This document shows positions 43,697-53,400 of a stretch of DNA of 64,000 nucleotides, one piece after another. Under the pieces are notes generated by a model. The model did not search any database, had not been told where the DNA came from, and saw only the letters and a program-made list of their open reading frames with translations. The stretch spans positions 62,001-126,000 of the forward strand of contig NZ_SJCY01000009.1 in the NCBI RefSeq assembly GCF_004354365.1. Reading direction: 5' to 3'. The translations under genes were made by a program, and so were the position numbers. The number at the start of each line of letters is the position of its first letter. The first letter of the stretch is position 1. This DNA is from Pedobacter changchengzhani (GTDB lineage Bacteria; Bacteroidota; Bacteroidia; Sphingobacteriales; Sphingobacteriaceae).

Positions 43697-44485
43697 ATGA
43701 AAAAACTGTATTACAAATCTCTCGAAGAGATAGAGTTGATACGCGAAAGTTCTTTGCTTGTTTCTAAAACTTTAGCCGAAGTGGCTAAGGTTATAGAACC
43801 AGGTATTTCTACAATTCGATTAGATAAACTTGCTTACGAGTTTATTAAAGATCATGGTGCAATTCCTGCATTTTTAAATTATGGTGGTTTCCCATATTCT
43901 CTATGTATTTCTCCAAATGATCAAGTGGTCCATGGTTTTCCTAGCGAGTATATAATTAAGGAAGGCGATTTAATCTCTGTTGATTGTGGGGTAATTTTAA
44001 ACAAATATTTTGGTGATTCGGCTTATACGTTCTCTATAGGGGAAATTGATGCAGAAAGGCAAAAACTTGTAGAAGTTACCAAGCATTGCTTAAATTTAGG
44101 AATAGAGAAAGCAGTTGTTGGGATGCGTGTTGGCGATATTGGTTTTGCCATACAACAGTACGCCGAGGCCAATGGATTTGGCGTGGTGAGGGAACTTGTT
44201 GGGCATGGGGTTGGTGTAGCATTACACGAGAAACCAGATGTTCCAAACTATGGAAAACGAGGGAGTGGACTAAAACTTGAAGAAGGAATGGTAATTGCCA
44301 TAGAGCCCATGATCAATGCTGGCGTTGCTGGTGTTAACTTTCATAGCGACGGGTGGACGGTAACTAGTAAAGACAATAAACCTTCTGCTCATTTCGAGCA
44401 CACAATTGCGATAAAAAGGGGCCAGGCAGAGGTTTTATCAACGTTTTCGTTAATCGAAGAAGTTTTAAAACAAAAATATAAATAA
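43697..44485 (+). CDS. map: type I methionine aminopeptidase
   Basis: 262 residues, compact bacterial type with no zinc-finger extension. It removes the N-terminal methionine of new proteins using two divalent metals. Metal-binding residues are seen in S-V-D-C-G-V (Asp), D-S-A-Y-T-F (Asp), G-H-G-V-G-V-A-L-H-E-K-P (His), and E-P-M-I-N (Glu), with a late E-H-T-I-A glutamate. Usual position after secY. Confidence 0.96.
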   Translation: MKKLYYKSLEEIELIRESSLLVSKTLAEVAKVIEPGISTIRLDKLAYEFIKDHGAIPAFLNYGGFPYSLCISPNDQVVHGFPSEYIIKEGDLISVDCGVILNKYFGDSAYTFSIGEIDAERQKLVEVTKHCLNLGIEKAVVGMRVGDIGFAIQQYAEANGFGVVRELVGHGVGVALHEKPDVPNYGKRGSGLKLEEGMVIAIEPMINAGVAGVNFHSDGWTVTSKDNKPSAHFEHTIAIKRGQAEVLSTFSLIEEVLKQKYK

Positions 44486-44500
44486 TTAAAAAATTTTATT

Positions 44501-44508
44501 TAATTTTG
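44501..44508 (+). promoter_or_regulatory. possible -7 box before infA
   Basis: TAATTTTG, a full TAnnTTTG match, lies 44 bases before the infA ATG. A TTTG element at the usual distance is missing (the stretch there is A/T only), so a weak internal promoter for infA and the alpha operon is possible. Confidence 0.4.
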
Positions 44509-44552
44509 CATCCCTGTTTGGAAGCAGTTAATTAAGTAACAATCAATATAAT

Positions 44553-44771
44553 ATGGCTAAACAAGCCTCAATTGAACAAGACGGAGTAATAAGAGAGGCA
44601 TTATCAAATGCAATGTTTCGGGTAGAACTTGAGAACGGGCATGAGATTATTGCACACATTTCTGGAAAGATGAGGATGCACTACATCAAAATTCTTCCTG
44701 GAGATAAAGTAAAATTAGAAATGTCTCCTTATGATTTGACTAAAGGTCGCATCACTTATAGATATAAATAA
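44553..44771 (+). CDS. infA: translation initiation factor IF-1
   Basis: 72 residues, single OB fold. IF-1 sits in the A site during initiation. [23 protein letters not shown] and [16 protein letters not shown] match the family. One base lies between its stop and the rpmJ start. Confidence 0.98.
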   Translation: MAKQASIEQDGVIREALSNAMFRVELENGHEIIAHISGKMRMHYIKILPGDKVKLEMSPYDLTKGRITYRYK

Positions 44772-44772
44772 A

Positions 44773-44889
44773 ATGAAAGTTAGATCATCAATTAAAAAAC
44801 GTAGCGCTGATTGCAAGATTATTCGCCGTAAAGGTAAACTTTACGTAATCAACAAGAAAAATCCAAAATACAAGCAACGTCAAGGGTAA
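44773..44889 (+). CDS. rpmJ: 50S ribosomal protein L36, zinc-free type
   Basis: 38 residues ([11 protein letters not shown]...K-Y-K-Q-R-Q-G). The zinc-binding form has C-x2-C...C...H; here only one of these residues is left (D-C-K), with S, N and Y at the other three positions. This is the zinc-independent variant. Short genes like this are often missed. It follows infA by one base. Confidence 0.96.
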   Translation: MKVRSSIKKRSADCKIIRRKGKLYVINKKNPKYKQRQG

Positions 44890-44901
44890 TTTAAAGAAAT
44901 T

Positions 44902-44941
44902 GTAATGTGCCGCACAACGGTGGCCCGCCGTTCGGAATTAC
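44902..44941 (+). promoter_or_regulatory. structured leader before rpsM
   Basis: GTAAT at 44902-44906 pairs with ATTAC at 44937-44941. Between lie a small hairpin GTGCCGCAC (44907-44915) and AACGG / CCGTT (44916-44920, 44928-44932), so the whole can form a three-way junction. It ends 19 bases before the rpsM ATG and is GC-rich against the surrounding AT. A candidate for S4-type control of the alpha operon, by analogy with E. coli. Confidence 0.4.
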
Positions 44942-44960
44942 TTAAAAAACATAAACAAAT

Positions 44961-45338
44961 ATGGCAAGGATTTCAGGTATTGATTTACCAAGAAACAAAA
45001 GAGGAGAGATTGGTTTAACCTACATCTACGGAATAGGTAAAACAACTGCACAACGTATTTTAAATACTGCAGGTATCGATTTGAATAAAAAAGTACAAGA
45101 TTGGTCTGATGATGAGTTATCAGCAATCCGTACGATGATTAACGATGAAGTTAAAGTAGAAGGTGCTTTACGTTCTGAGGTTCAATTAAACATTAAGCGT
45201 TTAATGGATATTGGTTGTTACCGCGGTTTACGTCACAGAAAAGGTTTGCCTTCTCGTGGTCAACGCACAAAAAACAACTCACGTACTCGTAAGGGTAAGA
45301 GAAAAACTGTTGCAAACAAGAAAAAAGCAACTAAGTAA
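44961..45338 (+). CDS. rpsM: 30S ribosomal protein S13
   Basis: 125 residues. S13 makes intersubunit bridges. [22 protein letters not shown] and [24 protein letters not shown] are present. It begins the alpha-operon part. Confidence 0.98.
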   Translation: MARISGIDLPRNKRGEIGLTYIYGIGKTTAQRILNTAGIDLNKKVQDWSDDELSAIRTMINDEVKVEGALRSEVQLNIKRLMDIGCYRGLRHRKGLPSRGQRTKNNSRTRKGKRKTVANKKKATK

Positions 45339-45345
45339 TTTGATA

Positions 45346-45466
45346 GATATGAGAGATTAGATGTGAGAAACACATTTTTTAATCTACTCAAATCTGGAAT
45401 ATAAAGATAACAATTCGATAATGAGTGCCGAGCGGGCGTAATGCCTTATATCTCAATTCTCATATC
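45346..45466. repeat. widely spaced inverted motif in rpsM-rpsK spacer
   Basis: GATATGAGA at 45346-45354 and TCTCATATC at 45458-45466 are exact reverse complements about 100 bases apart. The gap also has GTGAGAAAC and a small GGCGTAATGCC hairpin at about 45434-45444. Weaker than the other arrays. Confidence 0.4.
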
Positions 45467-45484
45467 TTAATTCTAAAAAAGAAA

Positions 45485-45874
45485 ATGGCTAAGACCAAAA
45501 AAGTAACCAAAAAACGTATCGTTGTAATAGAATCTGTTGGACAGGCTCACGTTAACGCTACGTTTAACAACATCATTATCACCTTAACCAACAACAACGG
45601 ACAAACCATTTCATGGTCATCTGCTGGTAAAATGGGATTTAAGGGTTCTAAAAAGAATACACCTTACGCAGCTGGTCAAGCGGCTTCAGATTGCGGTAAA
45701 GTGGCGTTTGATTTAGGTTTACGTAAAGTTGAAGTATTTGTAAAAGGTCCAGGATCAGGTCGTGAATCTGCTATCAGAACTTTGCAAATTGCAGGTATTG
45801 AAGTAATGTCTATCAAAGATATCACTCCACTTCCTCACAACGGATGTCGTCCTCCTAAAAAGAGAAGAGTTTAA
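45485..45874 (+). CDS. rpsK: 30S ribosomal protein S11
   Basis: 129 residues from the ATG at 45485, giving [11 protein letters not shown]; an in-frame ATG/GTG at 45425 would add 20 residues from the spacer and is rejected. S11 is in the platform of the 30S subunit. [15 protein letters not shown] and [15 protein letters not shown] mark the family. Confidence 0.97.
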   Translation: MAKTKKVTKKRIVVIESVGQAHVNATFNNIIITLTNNNGQTISWSSAGKMGFKGSKKNTPYAAGQAASDCGKVAFDLGLRKVEVFVKGPGSGRESAIRTLQIAGIEVMSIKDITPLPHNGCRPPKKRRV

Positions 45875-45936
45875 TTAATTTTAAAGCTAAGAATCTTCAG
45901 CTTCAGGTTGAATGATACTTTAAAAAACAAAACAAA

Positions 45937-46545
45937 ATGGCAAGATATACAGGCCCCAAAAGTAAAATCGCACGTAAATTCAGAGAACCAATTTTCGGTC
46001 CTGATAAGGTGTTAGACAGAAAAAATTATCCTCCTGGGCAACATGGCTCATCAAAAAGAAGAGGAAAGCAATCTGAATATGCAATCCAGTTAATGGAGAA
46101 ACAAAAAGTAAAATATACTTATGGTGTATTAGAAAAGCAGTTCAGTAACTTGTTTAAAAAAGCATCTGCGCGTGCAGGTATTACTGGTGATAACTTACTT
46201 CAATTATTAGAAGCACGTTTAGATAATGCTGTTTACCGTTTAGGTATTGCAACAACACGTTCTGGTGCTCGCCAGTTGGTTAGCCACAAACACGTAACTG
46301 TGAATGGCGAAGTTGTTAATATTCCTTCATATCAGTTAAAAGCTGGTGATGTAATCGCTGTTCGTGAGAAATCTAAGTCTCTAGAATCGATTACAAATTC
46401 AGTAGCTGGCAGAATGATTAACAAATTTGCTTGGTTAGACTGGAATCCTGGTCAATTAACTGGAAAGTTTTTAGCTTACCCACAACGCGATGAGATTCCT
46501 GAAAATATTAAGGAAAACTTAATCGTCGAGTTATACTCTAAGTAA
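45937..46545 (+). CDS. rpsD: 30S ribosomal protein S4
   Basis: 202 residues. S4 starts 30S assembly and is the repressor of the alpha operon in E. coli. [16 protein letters not shown], the S4 RNA-binding domain with [10 protein letters not shown]...[16 protein letters not shown] are clear. No zinc cysteines. A terminator-like hairpin lies right after the gene. Confidence 0.98.
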   Translation: MARYTGPKSKIARKFREPIFGPDKVLDRKNYPPGQHGSSKRRGKQSEYAIQLMEKQKVKYTYGVLEKQFSNLFKKASARAGITGDNLLQLLEARLDNAVYRLGIATTRSGARQLVSHKHVTVNGEVVNIPSYQLKAGDVIAVREKSKSLESITNSVAGRMINKFAWLDWNPGQLTGKFLAYPQRDEIPENIKENLIVELYSK

Positions 46546-46558
46546 TCTCAATAATATT

Positions 46559-46591
46559 GTTAATTGCCTGAAAAAGGCAATTAACTTTTTT
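46559..46591 (+). terminator. terminator-like hairpin between rpsD and rpoA
   Basis: GTTAATTGCC, loop TGAAAAA, GGCAATTAAC, then TTTTTT: a ten-pair stem with a T-run, the form of a strong intrinsic terminator. It stands inside the rpsM-rpsK-rpsD-rpoA-rplQ operon, so it may reduce or attenuate rpoA transcription or rpoA has its own promoter. Confidence 0.75.
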
Positions 46592-46630
46592 GTGTTACAT
46601 ATATTCACTATCGAATTTAAAAAAATATAA

Positions 46631-47623
46631 ATGGCAATTTTAGCATTTCAGAAACCAGACAAAGTGATCATGCAGAAATCAACTGATTTCGATGGTATAT
46701 TTGAATTTCGTCCTTTAGAGCCCGGTTTCGGTGTAACAATTGGTAATGCCTTAAGAAGAATCTTATTGTCTTCGTTAGAAGGTTATGCCATTACTACTAT
46801 TCGTTTTTCAGGCGTTTCGCACGAATTTTCTACCATGAAAGGTGTTGTAGAAGATTTAACCGATATCATTTTGAATTTGAAACAAGTTCGTTTCAAAAAA
46901 ACTGGTGATTCTGGCGATGCTGAGAAAGTTTTTATCATTGTTAATGGTCAAGATCAGTTTCAAGCTGGAGACATTACAAAGTTTTCTAACAACTTTACAG
47001 TTTTAAACCCTGAGCATGTAATTTGCAATATGGATAAATCTGTTACTTTAGAAGTTGAATTAACCATCAACAAAGGTCGTGGTTATGTTCCTGCTGAAGA
47101 AAATAAAGTTGCTGATGCTGTTGTTGGTGTTATTCCAATCGATTCGATTTATACACCAATGAAAAATGTTAAATATTCAATCGAAAACTTCCGTGTTGAA
47201 CAAAAAACGGATTATGAGAAATTGATATTAGATATTTCTACAGATGGTTCAATTCATCCAGAAGAAGCATTAAAAGAAGCGGCTAAGATTCTTATCCAAC
47301 ACTTTATGTTATTCTCTGATGAGAATTTGGTGTTAGAATCTCAAGCAAAAGAAGAAACTAAAGAAGTTGATGAAGAAATTTTACACATGCGTAAAATTCT
47401 TAAAACTGAATTGGTAGATATGGATCTTTCAGTTAGGGCATTAAACTGCTTAAAAGCTGCCGATATTCGTACTTTAGCTGATTTGGTATCTTATGATGTT
47501 GCTGATATGTTAAAATTCAGAAACTTCGGTAAAAAATCATTAACAGAAATTCAAGAATTGGTAAAATCTAAAGGTTTATCTTTTGGAATGAACCTGTCTA
47601 AATTTAAATTAGACGAAGAATAG
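46631..47623 (+). CDS. rpoA: DNA-directed RNA polymerase subunit alpha
   Basis: 330 residues: N-terminal assembly domain ([23 protein letters not shown]) and C-terminal helix-hairpin-helix domain ([26 protein letters not shown]) joined by a linker near residue 240. The A-N-C/N-C-L-K C-terminal domain residues that touch UP elements and activators are present. A 39-base stretch separates the preceding terminator from the ATG. Confidence 0.99.
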   Translation: MAILAFQKPDKVIMQKSTDFDGIFEFRPLEPGFGVTIGNALRRILLSSLEGYAITTIRFSGVSHEFSTMKGVVEDLTDIILNLKQVRFKKTGDSGDAEKVFIIVNGQDQFQAGDITKFSNNFTVLNPEHVICNMDKSVTLEVELTINKGRGYVPAEENKVADAVVGVIPIDSIYTPMKNVKYSIENFRVEQKTDYEKLILDISTDGSIHPEEALKEAAKILIQHFMLFSDENLVLESQAKEETKEVDEEILHMRKILKTELVDMDLSVRALNCLKAADIRTLADLVSYDVADMLKFRNFGKKSLTEIQELVKSKGLSFGMNLSKFKLDEE

Positions 47624-47696
47624 GTAAGTTATAAATTATACGTATTACGTATTACGTAACTCTTACAACTTACAACTTAAAACGTACAACTTACAA
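47624..47696. repeat. heptamer arrays in rpoA-rplQ spacer
   Basis: ACGTATT, ACGTATT, ACGTAAC on the left, then CTTACAA, CTTACAA, CTTAAAA, CGTACAA, CTTACAA on the right, all 7-base units, starting right after the rpoA stop codon. The right array is an imperfect reverse complement of the left (GTAAGTT...). Related in style to 11715-11783 before rpsL. Confidence 0.65.
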
Positions 47697-47764
47697 ATAT
47701 TTCACTGTGTATAATTCCCTCAGATTAAATTCAAAGAGACGGTATACACTTTACAAAACAAACA

Positions 47765-48298
47765 ATGAGACACGGTAAAAAACACAATCACTTAGGTAGA
47801 ACAACCTCGCATAGAAAAGCGATGTTAGCTAACATGGCTTCATCACTTATTTTGCACAAAAGAATTACTACAACGTTAGCTAAAGCAAAAGCTTTACGCG
47901 TTTATGTTGAGCCAATTATCACTAAATCTAAAAATGATACGACACATTCACGCCGTACCGTTTTTGCTTATTTACAAGATAAAGAAGTAGTAACAATTTT
48001 GTTCCGCGAAATTGCTGAGAAAGTTGCAAACCGTCCAGGTGGTTATACTCGTATCATCAAATTAAATAACCGTATGGGCGATAACGCTGAAATGGCTTTA
48101 ATTGAGTTGGTAGATTACAATACAGTTTACGGTAAAGACGTAGAAGTTAAAGAAGAAAAGAAAACAACTCGTCGTGGTAAGAGCAAAACTGCAGCAGCGC
48201 CAAAAGCTACTGAAGCGAAAGTTGAAGCTACTGAAGAAGTTGCGCCTGCTGTTGAAGAAGCACCTGCTGCTGAAGCTACAGAAGAAGAAGCAAAATAA
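47765..48298 (+). CDS. rplQ: 50S ribosomal protein L17 with acidic/alanine tail
   Basis: 177 residues; the core 120 match L17 ([38 protein letters not shown]). The rest (about 125-177) is an added tail of K, T, A, E and P, shifting from basic (T-T-R-R-G-K-S-K-T) to acidic ([10 protein letters not shown]). Such a tail is common in Bacteroidota L17. Last gene of the cluster. Confidence 0.97.
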   Translation: MRHGKKHNHLGRTTSHRKAMLANMASSLILHKRITTTLAKAKALRVYVEPIITKSKNDTTHSRRTVFAYLQDKEVVTILFREIAEKVANRPGGYTRIIKLNNRMGDNAEMALIELVDYNTVYGKDVEVKEEKKTTRRGKSKTAAAPKATEAKVEATEEVAPAVEEAPAAEATEEEAK

Positions 48299-48329
48299 TT
48301 TCTTCGTAAAGGAGCAAATTAAATTTATT

Positions 48330-48361
48330 AAAATCCTGTTCGAGAGAGCGGGATTTTTTTT
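48330..48361 (+). terminator. intrinsic terminator after rplQ
   Basis: AAAATCCTGTTC, loop GAGA, GAGCGGGATTTTTTTT: an 11-pair stem with two G-T pairs and a long T-run. It ends the ribosomal cluster. Confidence 0.85.
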
Positions 48362-48428
48362 GTTTAAAAAGCTCGTATTTTGTGTGTTTTTAACAACGTA
48401 TTCCTAAATTAGCGTAAAATTAATAAAC

Positions 48429-51395
48429 ATGAAATTTAAGTTTCTTCTATTTTTGTGCCTAATCGGGCAATTTTCTCTAAATGCTCAAATTCTTAAATAT
48501 ACAAATGGAAATAATTCATGGAATCCCGACTCATTAGGAAACCATAGAGCGATTGTTCAATTTACAGGAAAGGGTAATATTATTCATGCGCAGATAGATT
48601 GGCGCCGTAGAGATCAACATCCAGAAAGTAAGAGAATTATTGTGCAAGATGTTAATGGGAAATCAATTGCAACTTTAGGGTATGGCAAAGTAAATAGAGA
48701 AACGGGTGATATTTATTTTGCAGGTAAACCTGGTAAATATTTTGTTTATTATATGCCTTATCAAAATGAAGGCAATAACAATTATCCTAAAGGAAACTAT
48801 TTAAAACCAATGAAAACTGATGAAGGGTGGTTAAAGCTTGCAAAAAAGGTTGCGGTTAATGCTGTAGCAACCGAAATACAATCTATAAATCCTTTCAACT
48901 CCTTCTACCCGATGGAAGTTATCGCTACAGCAAAGGAAACTGCTTCATTGGTTGGAAAACATCGTTCAGAATCTTTTCTAATCTTTCCAGAGGATAGAAT
49001 GTTTCCTATTAAAATGCAAAATGATTTGCCTTATCGTTGGATAGAAAAAGGAATTTCTAATTCTTTTTCGGGAGAACCAAAACGAGGAGAGAATTATGCA
49101 TTACAACTTGGGGTTTATGCATTGCGAGATTTAAAAGATGTGAAAGTTGTTTTTACTGATTTAAAAACATCCACAGGGAAAATTATCTCTACAAAATACA
49201 TCAATTGCTTAAATACTAACGGAACAAGTTACGACAATAAGCCGTTAACGGAAATAGTTAATGTAGGGACAGGAAAGGTACAGGCTTTGTGGATTACGAT
49301 TAATTTACCTAAAAGCACTTCGACGGGTTTTTATACAGGAAGATTTTCGGTCAAAGCAAACGGACAAACGAAAAATGTTGATGTAAAATTAAATGTTTTA
49401 AATGATCTTTTAGCTGATAATGGCGTTGGAACGCCCGTAAACCAAACGCGGTTAACATGGCTTAACTCTACTTTGGCACAAGAAAACACGGTTGTTGCAC
49501 CATATACTCCTTTAACGGTTGATGGAAATGTGGTTTCGCTATTGGGGAGAAAATTTGAAGTGAATAAAGATGGTTTCCCTAAACAAATTGAAACTTATTT
49601 TAATAGCGAAATGACAGGTTATACGGAGAAACCAAATCAAATTTTGGCCGAACCTATTCATTTTCATTTTTACAATGCGCCGAAAACAGAAGAAAAATTT
49701 ACGACGAGTAATTTTAAATTTATAAGTAAAACGCCCGGCACGGTTCAATGGATTGCAACTAATACATCAGAAAATTTGAATATGGATGTAGAAGGCGCTT
49801 TAGAATTTGATGGTTATGTACATTACGTGGTTAAGGTTACGGCATTAAATGACGTAAATTTTAGTAACGTAGATTTTCATATTCCGTTTAACAAAGAAGG
49901 TGCAAAATATTTAATGGGTTTGGGCGAAAAGGGTGGTTTAAGGGCTGATACTGTAAAATGGAATTGGGATGTGAAGCATAAAAACCAAGATGCTGTTTGG
50001 ACTGGAAACGTGAATGCAGGCTTATATTATAGTTTACGAGACGAGAAGTACGTTCGGCCGTTAAATACCAATTTTTATCTGCAAAAACCATTGGTGCTTC
50101 CATCATCATGGGGAAATGACAATAAGGGCGGCATTCAAATTAATGTTAAAGGCGGTTCGATGTTAGCTGATAATTTTACAGGTGCACGAACCATGAAAAA
50201 GGGCGATGTGCTGTACTATAATTTCAATCTTTTAATTACGCCATTTCATTTAATTGACACAGATTTTCAGTGGAATAATCGGTTTTACCATAAATACGCA
50301 AATTTAGATACGATTAAGGCTACGGGAGCGACAGTAGTTAATATTCATCACGCTACACCGATTAACCCATGGATTAATTATCCTTTTATTGAGTGGAAAA
50401 AGATGAAATCGTACATAGACGAGGCACACAGCAAAAATTTAAAAGTAAAAATTTATAACACGGTTAGAGAGCTTTCGGATCATGCTTACGAGTTGCCTGC
50501 GCTGCGAAGTTTAGGAACGGAAGTATATTCGCCGGGTAAGGGTGGCGGTTTTAGCTGGTTGCAAGAGCATTTAGATTCTAATTATATTGCAGCGTGGTTT
50601 GTACCCGAAATTAAAGATGCGGCCATTATTAATAGTGGAATGAACCGCTGGCATAACTATTATGTAGAAGGCATGAACTGGCTGACTAATAATGTGGGTA
50701 TTGATGGTGTGTATTTAGATGATGTGGCTTTTGATCGTGTAACCATGAAGCGCATTAAAAGAGTTTTAACGCAGAATAATCATCCTGGGATAATTGATTT
50801 ACACTCTGCAAATCAGTTTAATAAGAATGACGGTTTTAACAACAGTTCTATATTGTACTTGGAACATTTTCCGTATTTGAACCGTTTGTGGTTTGGTGAG
50901 GAATTTGATTATGAAAAGAATAAGCCCGATTACTATTTGACAGAAATGAGTGGAATTCCGTTTGGGCTGATGGGAGAGATGCTTCAAAACGATGGTAATC
51001 CATGGAGGGGAATGCTTTACGGTATGACCAATCGTTTGGGCTGGTCTGACACGAGTAACCCGAGACCGCTTTGGAAAGCTTGGGATGATTTCGGTATTAA
51101 AGGATCTGAAATGATCGGTTATTGGAGTGATAATTGTCCGGTTACGACTAGCAATGCCAACGTTTTAGCCACTCTTTATAAGCAAAAGGGTAAAACCATG
51201 ATTGCTTTAGCAAGTTGGGCAGAAACTGATGTTAAGGTTACTTTAGCTATCAATTGGGAAAAACTCGGATTAGATGCTACAAAAGTAAAATTAACAGCGC
51301 CTGCTATTGATCGGTTCCAAAACGAAGCAGGTTATACTGTTGGCCAAGAAATTAATATCGAAAAAGGGAAAGGCTTAATTTTAATTGTTCAATAA
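48429..51395 (+). CDS. large secreted putative glycoside hydrolase
   Basis: 988 residues with a signal peptide (1-20, ending L-N-A-Q). The N-terminal 140 residues are a beta domain; the middle (about 200-335, D-V-K-V-V-F-T-D-L, G-F-Y-T-G-R-F) resembles the N-terminal domain of GH123-like proteins. The C-terminal half (about 600-900) has a barrel-like arrangement: A-T-P-I-N-P-W-I-N-Y-P-F, K-V-K-I-Y-N-T, V-G-I-D-G-V-Y-L-D-D-V-A, I-I-D-L-H-S-A-N, with D-D after G-V-Y-L as a possible acid/base pair. A role in polysaccharide breakdown is inferred. The family number is uncertain. Own transcription unit. Confidence 0.65.
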   Translation: MKFKFLLFLCLIGQFSLNAQILKYTNGNNSWNPDSLGNHRAIVQFTGKGNIIHAQIDWRRRDQHPESKRIIVQDVNGKSIATLGYGKVNRETGDIYFAGKPGKYFVYYMPYQNEGNNNYPKGNYLKPMKTDEGWLKLAKKVAVNAVATEIQSINPFNSFYPMEVIATAKETASLVGKHRSESFLIFPEDRMFPIKMQNDLPYRWIEKGISNSFSGEPKRGENYALQLGVYALRDLKDVKVVFTDLKTSTGKIISTKYINCLNTNGTSYDNKPLTEIVNVGTGKVQALWITINLPKSTSTGFYTGRFSVKANGQTKNVDVKLNVLNDLLADNGVGTPVNQTRLTWLNSTLAQENTVVAPYTPLTVDGNVVSLLGRKFEVNKDGFPKQIETYFNSEMTGYTEKPNQILAEPIHFHFYNAPKTEEKFTTSNFKFISKTPGTVQWIATNTSENLNMDVEGALEFDGYVHYVVKVTALNDVNFSNVDFHIPFNKEGAKYLMGLGEKGGLRADTVKWNWDVKHKNQDAVWTGNVNAGLYYSLRDEKYVRPLNTNFYLQKPLVLPSSWGNDNKGGIQINVKGGSMLADNFTGARTMKKGDVLYYNFNLLITPFHLIDTDFQWNNRFYHKYANLDTIKATGATVVNIHHATPINPWINYPFIEWKKMKSYIDEAHSKNLKVKIYNTVRELSDHAYELPALRSLGTEVYSPGKGGGFSWLQEHLDSNYIAAWFVPEIKDAAIINSGMNRWHNYYVEGMNWLTNNVGIDGVYLDDVAFDRVTMKRIKRVLTQNNHPGIIDLHSANQFNKNDGFNNSSILYLEHFPYLNRLWFGEEFDYEKNKPDYYLTEMSGIPFGLMGEMLQNDGNPWRGMLYGMTNRLGWSDTSNPRPLWKAWDDFGIKGSEMIGYWSDNCPVTTSNANVLATLYKQKGKTMIALASWAETDVKVTLAINWEKLGLDATKVKLTAPAIDRFQNEAGYTVGQEINIEKGKGLILIVQ

Positions 51396-51456
51396 ATTTT
51401 TCCTGCTCAATGTTAGTTAATTTTACTAATTATTGTTGCTTCTTTTAACTCAAATT

Positions 51457-52662
51457 ATGCCAGATCAAAATAAAACTGAAAATTTAAGTATTGCACTAAA
51501 CCTGAGTTTGCGTGAAAATAATTTTGTTAAAATATCACTCGGTAATTACCATGGAAACGAAATTGATTTAAAACAAATTTTAGTTAGGAAAGTAATTATT
51601 AAACGAGAAGATAAACTAGCTTTTACTTTTAGGTATAAAACCAGAGACATTGCAAAAAACTTTTCGGTAAAAGCGGGTACGGAGCTGATTTTTGATTATT
51701 TAAGTAATGGTTTTAAAATTGCAACACTTTTTACAACCGTAAATGATTTTATTTTTGAAGAATTAAATAATGGAAAATTTGTATGGAGGATTTTAGCAAC
51801 CAGTACTAAATCAGTTCAATCCGTAAGCCATGATGAGGAAAAAGTAAGGTTGATTAAACCAACATCTAAATCGTATTTAACAGCACTCAAAATTACCGAC
51901 GCAGATGGAAATGTTTTTAAAAATGCGCAGGATAAATTTAGGCAGATTAATCACTATATAGAAATTTTAAGCTCGTTAATTAAAGAATTGCCAGACGGCA
52001 CGATTAAAAAAGTAGCTGATATGGGCTCGGGTAAAGGTTATTTAACTTTTGCGTTATACGATTATTTACATTCGAATTTAAAACTCGAAACCGAAGTTGT
52101 TGGTGTAGAATACCGCCAAGATATGGTCGATTTATGTAATGAAGTTGCTGTAAAATCTAAATTTGAACATCTAAATTTTATACAGGGAACAATTGAAGCT
52201 TATGATGCCGAAAAAGTTAATCTATTAATTGCCTTACACGCTTGCGACACTGCAACTGACGATGCTATTTTTAAAGGTATTAAAGCTGGTGCGGAGCTGA
52301 TTGTGGTTGCGCCCTGTTGCCATAAACAGATTCGTAAAGAGATTGAACTAAATAAAGTGAGTAACGATATTTCATTTTTAACCAAGTATGGGATATTTTT
52401 AGAACGCCAAGCAGAAATGGTTACGGATGGCATACGGGCATTAATTTTAGAATATTTTGGCTATAAAACGAAAGTTTTCGAATTTATATCTGATGCGCAT
52501 ACGCCAAAAAATGTTTTGGTAGTGGGGATTAAAAAGGCTGAAAGCTTAAAGACCAAAGCTGAAAGCGAAAGAAGAGACGAGATTTTGCATAAAATTAAGG
52601 CTAGTAAAGAATATTTTGGTATTGGCTACCATCATTTGGAAAGGTTATTGGATTTACAGTGA
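51457..52662 (+). CDS. class I SAM-dependent methyltransferase
   Basis: 401 residues from the ATG at 51457; an earlier in-frame start at 51433 adds a hydrophobic stretch that makes no sense here. The first 170 residues form an unnamed N-terminal domain. Then V-A-D-M-G-S-G-K-G-Y-L-T-F is the SAM-binding motif I, with G-V-E-Y-R as motif II and L-I-A-L-H-A-C-D-T-A as motif IV, and then A-P-C-C-H-K-Q. This A-P-C-C-H pattern is that of the PF13679 group (METTL25/RRP8-like). The substrate is probably RNA or protein, unproven. The next gene starts four bases downstream. Confidence 0.82.
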   Translation: MPDQNKTENLSIALNLSLRENNFVKISLGNYHGNEIDLKQILVRKVIIKREDKLAFTFRYKTRDIAKNFSVKAGTELIFDYLSNGFKIATLFTTVNDFIFEELNNGKFVWRILATSTKSVQSVSHDEEKVRLIKPTSKSYLTALKITDADGNVFKNAQDKFRQINHYIEILSSLIKELPDGTIKKVADMGSGKGYLTFALYDYLHSNLKLETEVVGVEYRQDMVDLCNEVAVKSKFEHLNFIQGTIEAYDAEKVNLLIALHACDTATDDAIFKGIKAGAELIVVAPCCHKQIRKEIELNKVSNDISFLTKYGIFLERQAEMVTDGIRALILEYFGYKTKVFEFISDAHTPKNVLVVGIKKAESLKTKAESERRDEILHKIKASKEYFGIGYHHLERLLDLQ

Positions 52663-52665
52663 AAT

Positions 52666-53400
52666 ATGATTAGACTAGATAGTTTTAGAATTGGAAAGTT
52701 CTTTTTATTCACACTTTTGCTGGTTTCACTTGCTTCATGCCAGCCTAAAAGATTAGGTGATAAAATTTTTGATCTTAATGATTTTTCGTTGGGGTTAAGT
52801 GTTCATCGTTTATATGAAAACGTTTTGAAAAAGGAACGCACAGAAAAATATTCATCTTATAGCGATACAATATTTAATTATAAAGAAGGGGCTAAAAAGG
52901 CCATTGCTGTAGAATATTTTGTCGATGCTGAAAAATCTGAACGATTCGCAAAGTTTAAGAACGTTAGTTTTTTTAACGTGAAATCAATAAGTGATGTTAA
53001 GGATAACTTGATGATGATCACTGCTGAAGAGAATTGTGGCTTTGGAGATCAAATGAAGCTTATAGGTGAGTTAAAAGTGGAATACGGCAAGCCCATAGTT
53101 AAACAACATATTGCCAGTTTTACAACCTTCACTTGGTTATTGGATGATAGAACTATTCAGATTCAATGTGAAATGATTCCCGACTCCGACAATTATTACA
53201 ATAAAAAAAATGATTTTCTAAATCCTAATGGCGGGTTTTTAAGATCAGATAGTTACGAACAAAATCATATTTGGAAAGTTATTGTTTATGTTTTTAATAA
53301 TGATTATATGGAGCAATTGAGAGAACAATATGGATATTCTGAAAGTGGCCATAAACCTTATTTGTATGATTATGATACGAAGACAGTTTCTCCATTTTGA
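52666..53400 (+). CDS. lipoprotein of unknown function
   Basis: 244 residues with a hydrophobic segment (about 11-24) and lipobox V-S-L-A-S-C at about residue 25, then Q-P-K-R. The mature part has alternating polar beta-rich sequence (I-F-D-L-N-D-F-S-L-G, Y-N-K-K-N-D-F-L-N-P) with no family I recognise. It is four bases after the methyltransferase gene, so they form one operon, and ends before a strong bidirectional terminator. Attached to a membrane, role unknown. Confidence 0.65.
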   Translation: MIRLDSFRIGKFFLFTLLLVSLASCQPKRLGDKIFDLNDFSLGLSVHRLYENVLKKERTEKYSSYSDTIFNYKEGAKKAIAVEYFVDAEKSERFAKFKNVSFFNVKSISDVKDNLMMITAEENCGFGDQMKLIGELKVEYGKPIVKQHIASFTTFTWLLDDRTIQIQCEMIPDSDNYYNKKNDFLNPNGGFLRSDSYEQNHIWKVIVYVFNNDYMEQLREQYGYSESGHKPYLYDYDTKTVSPF

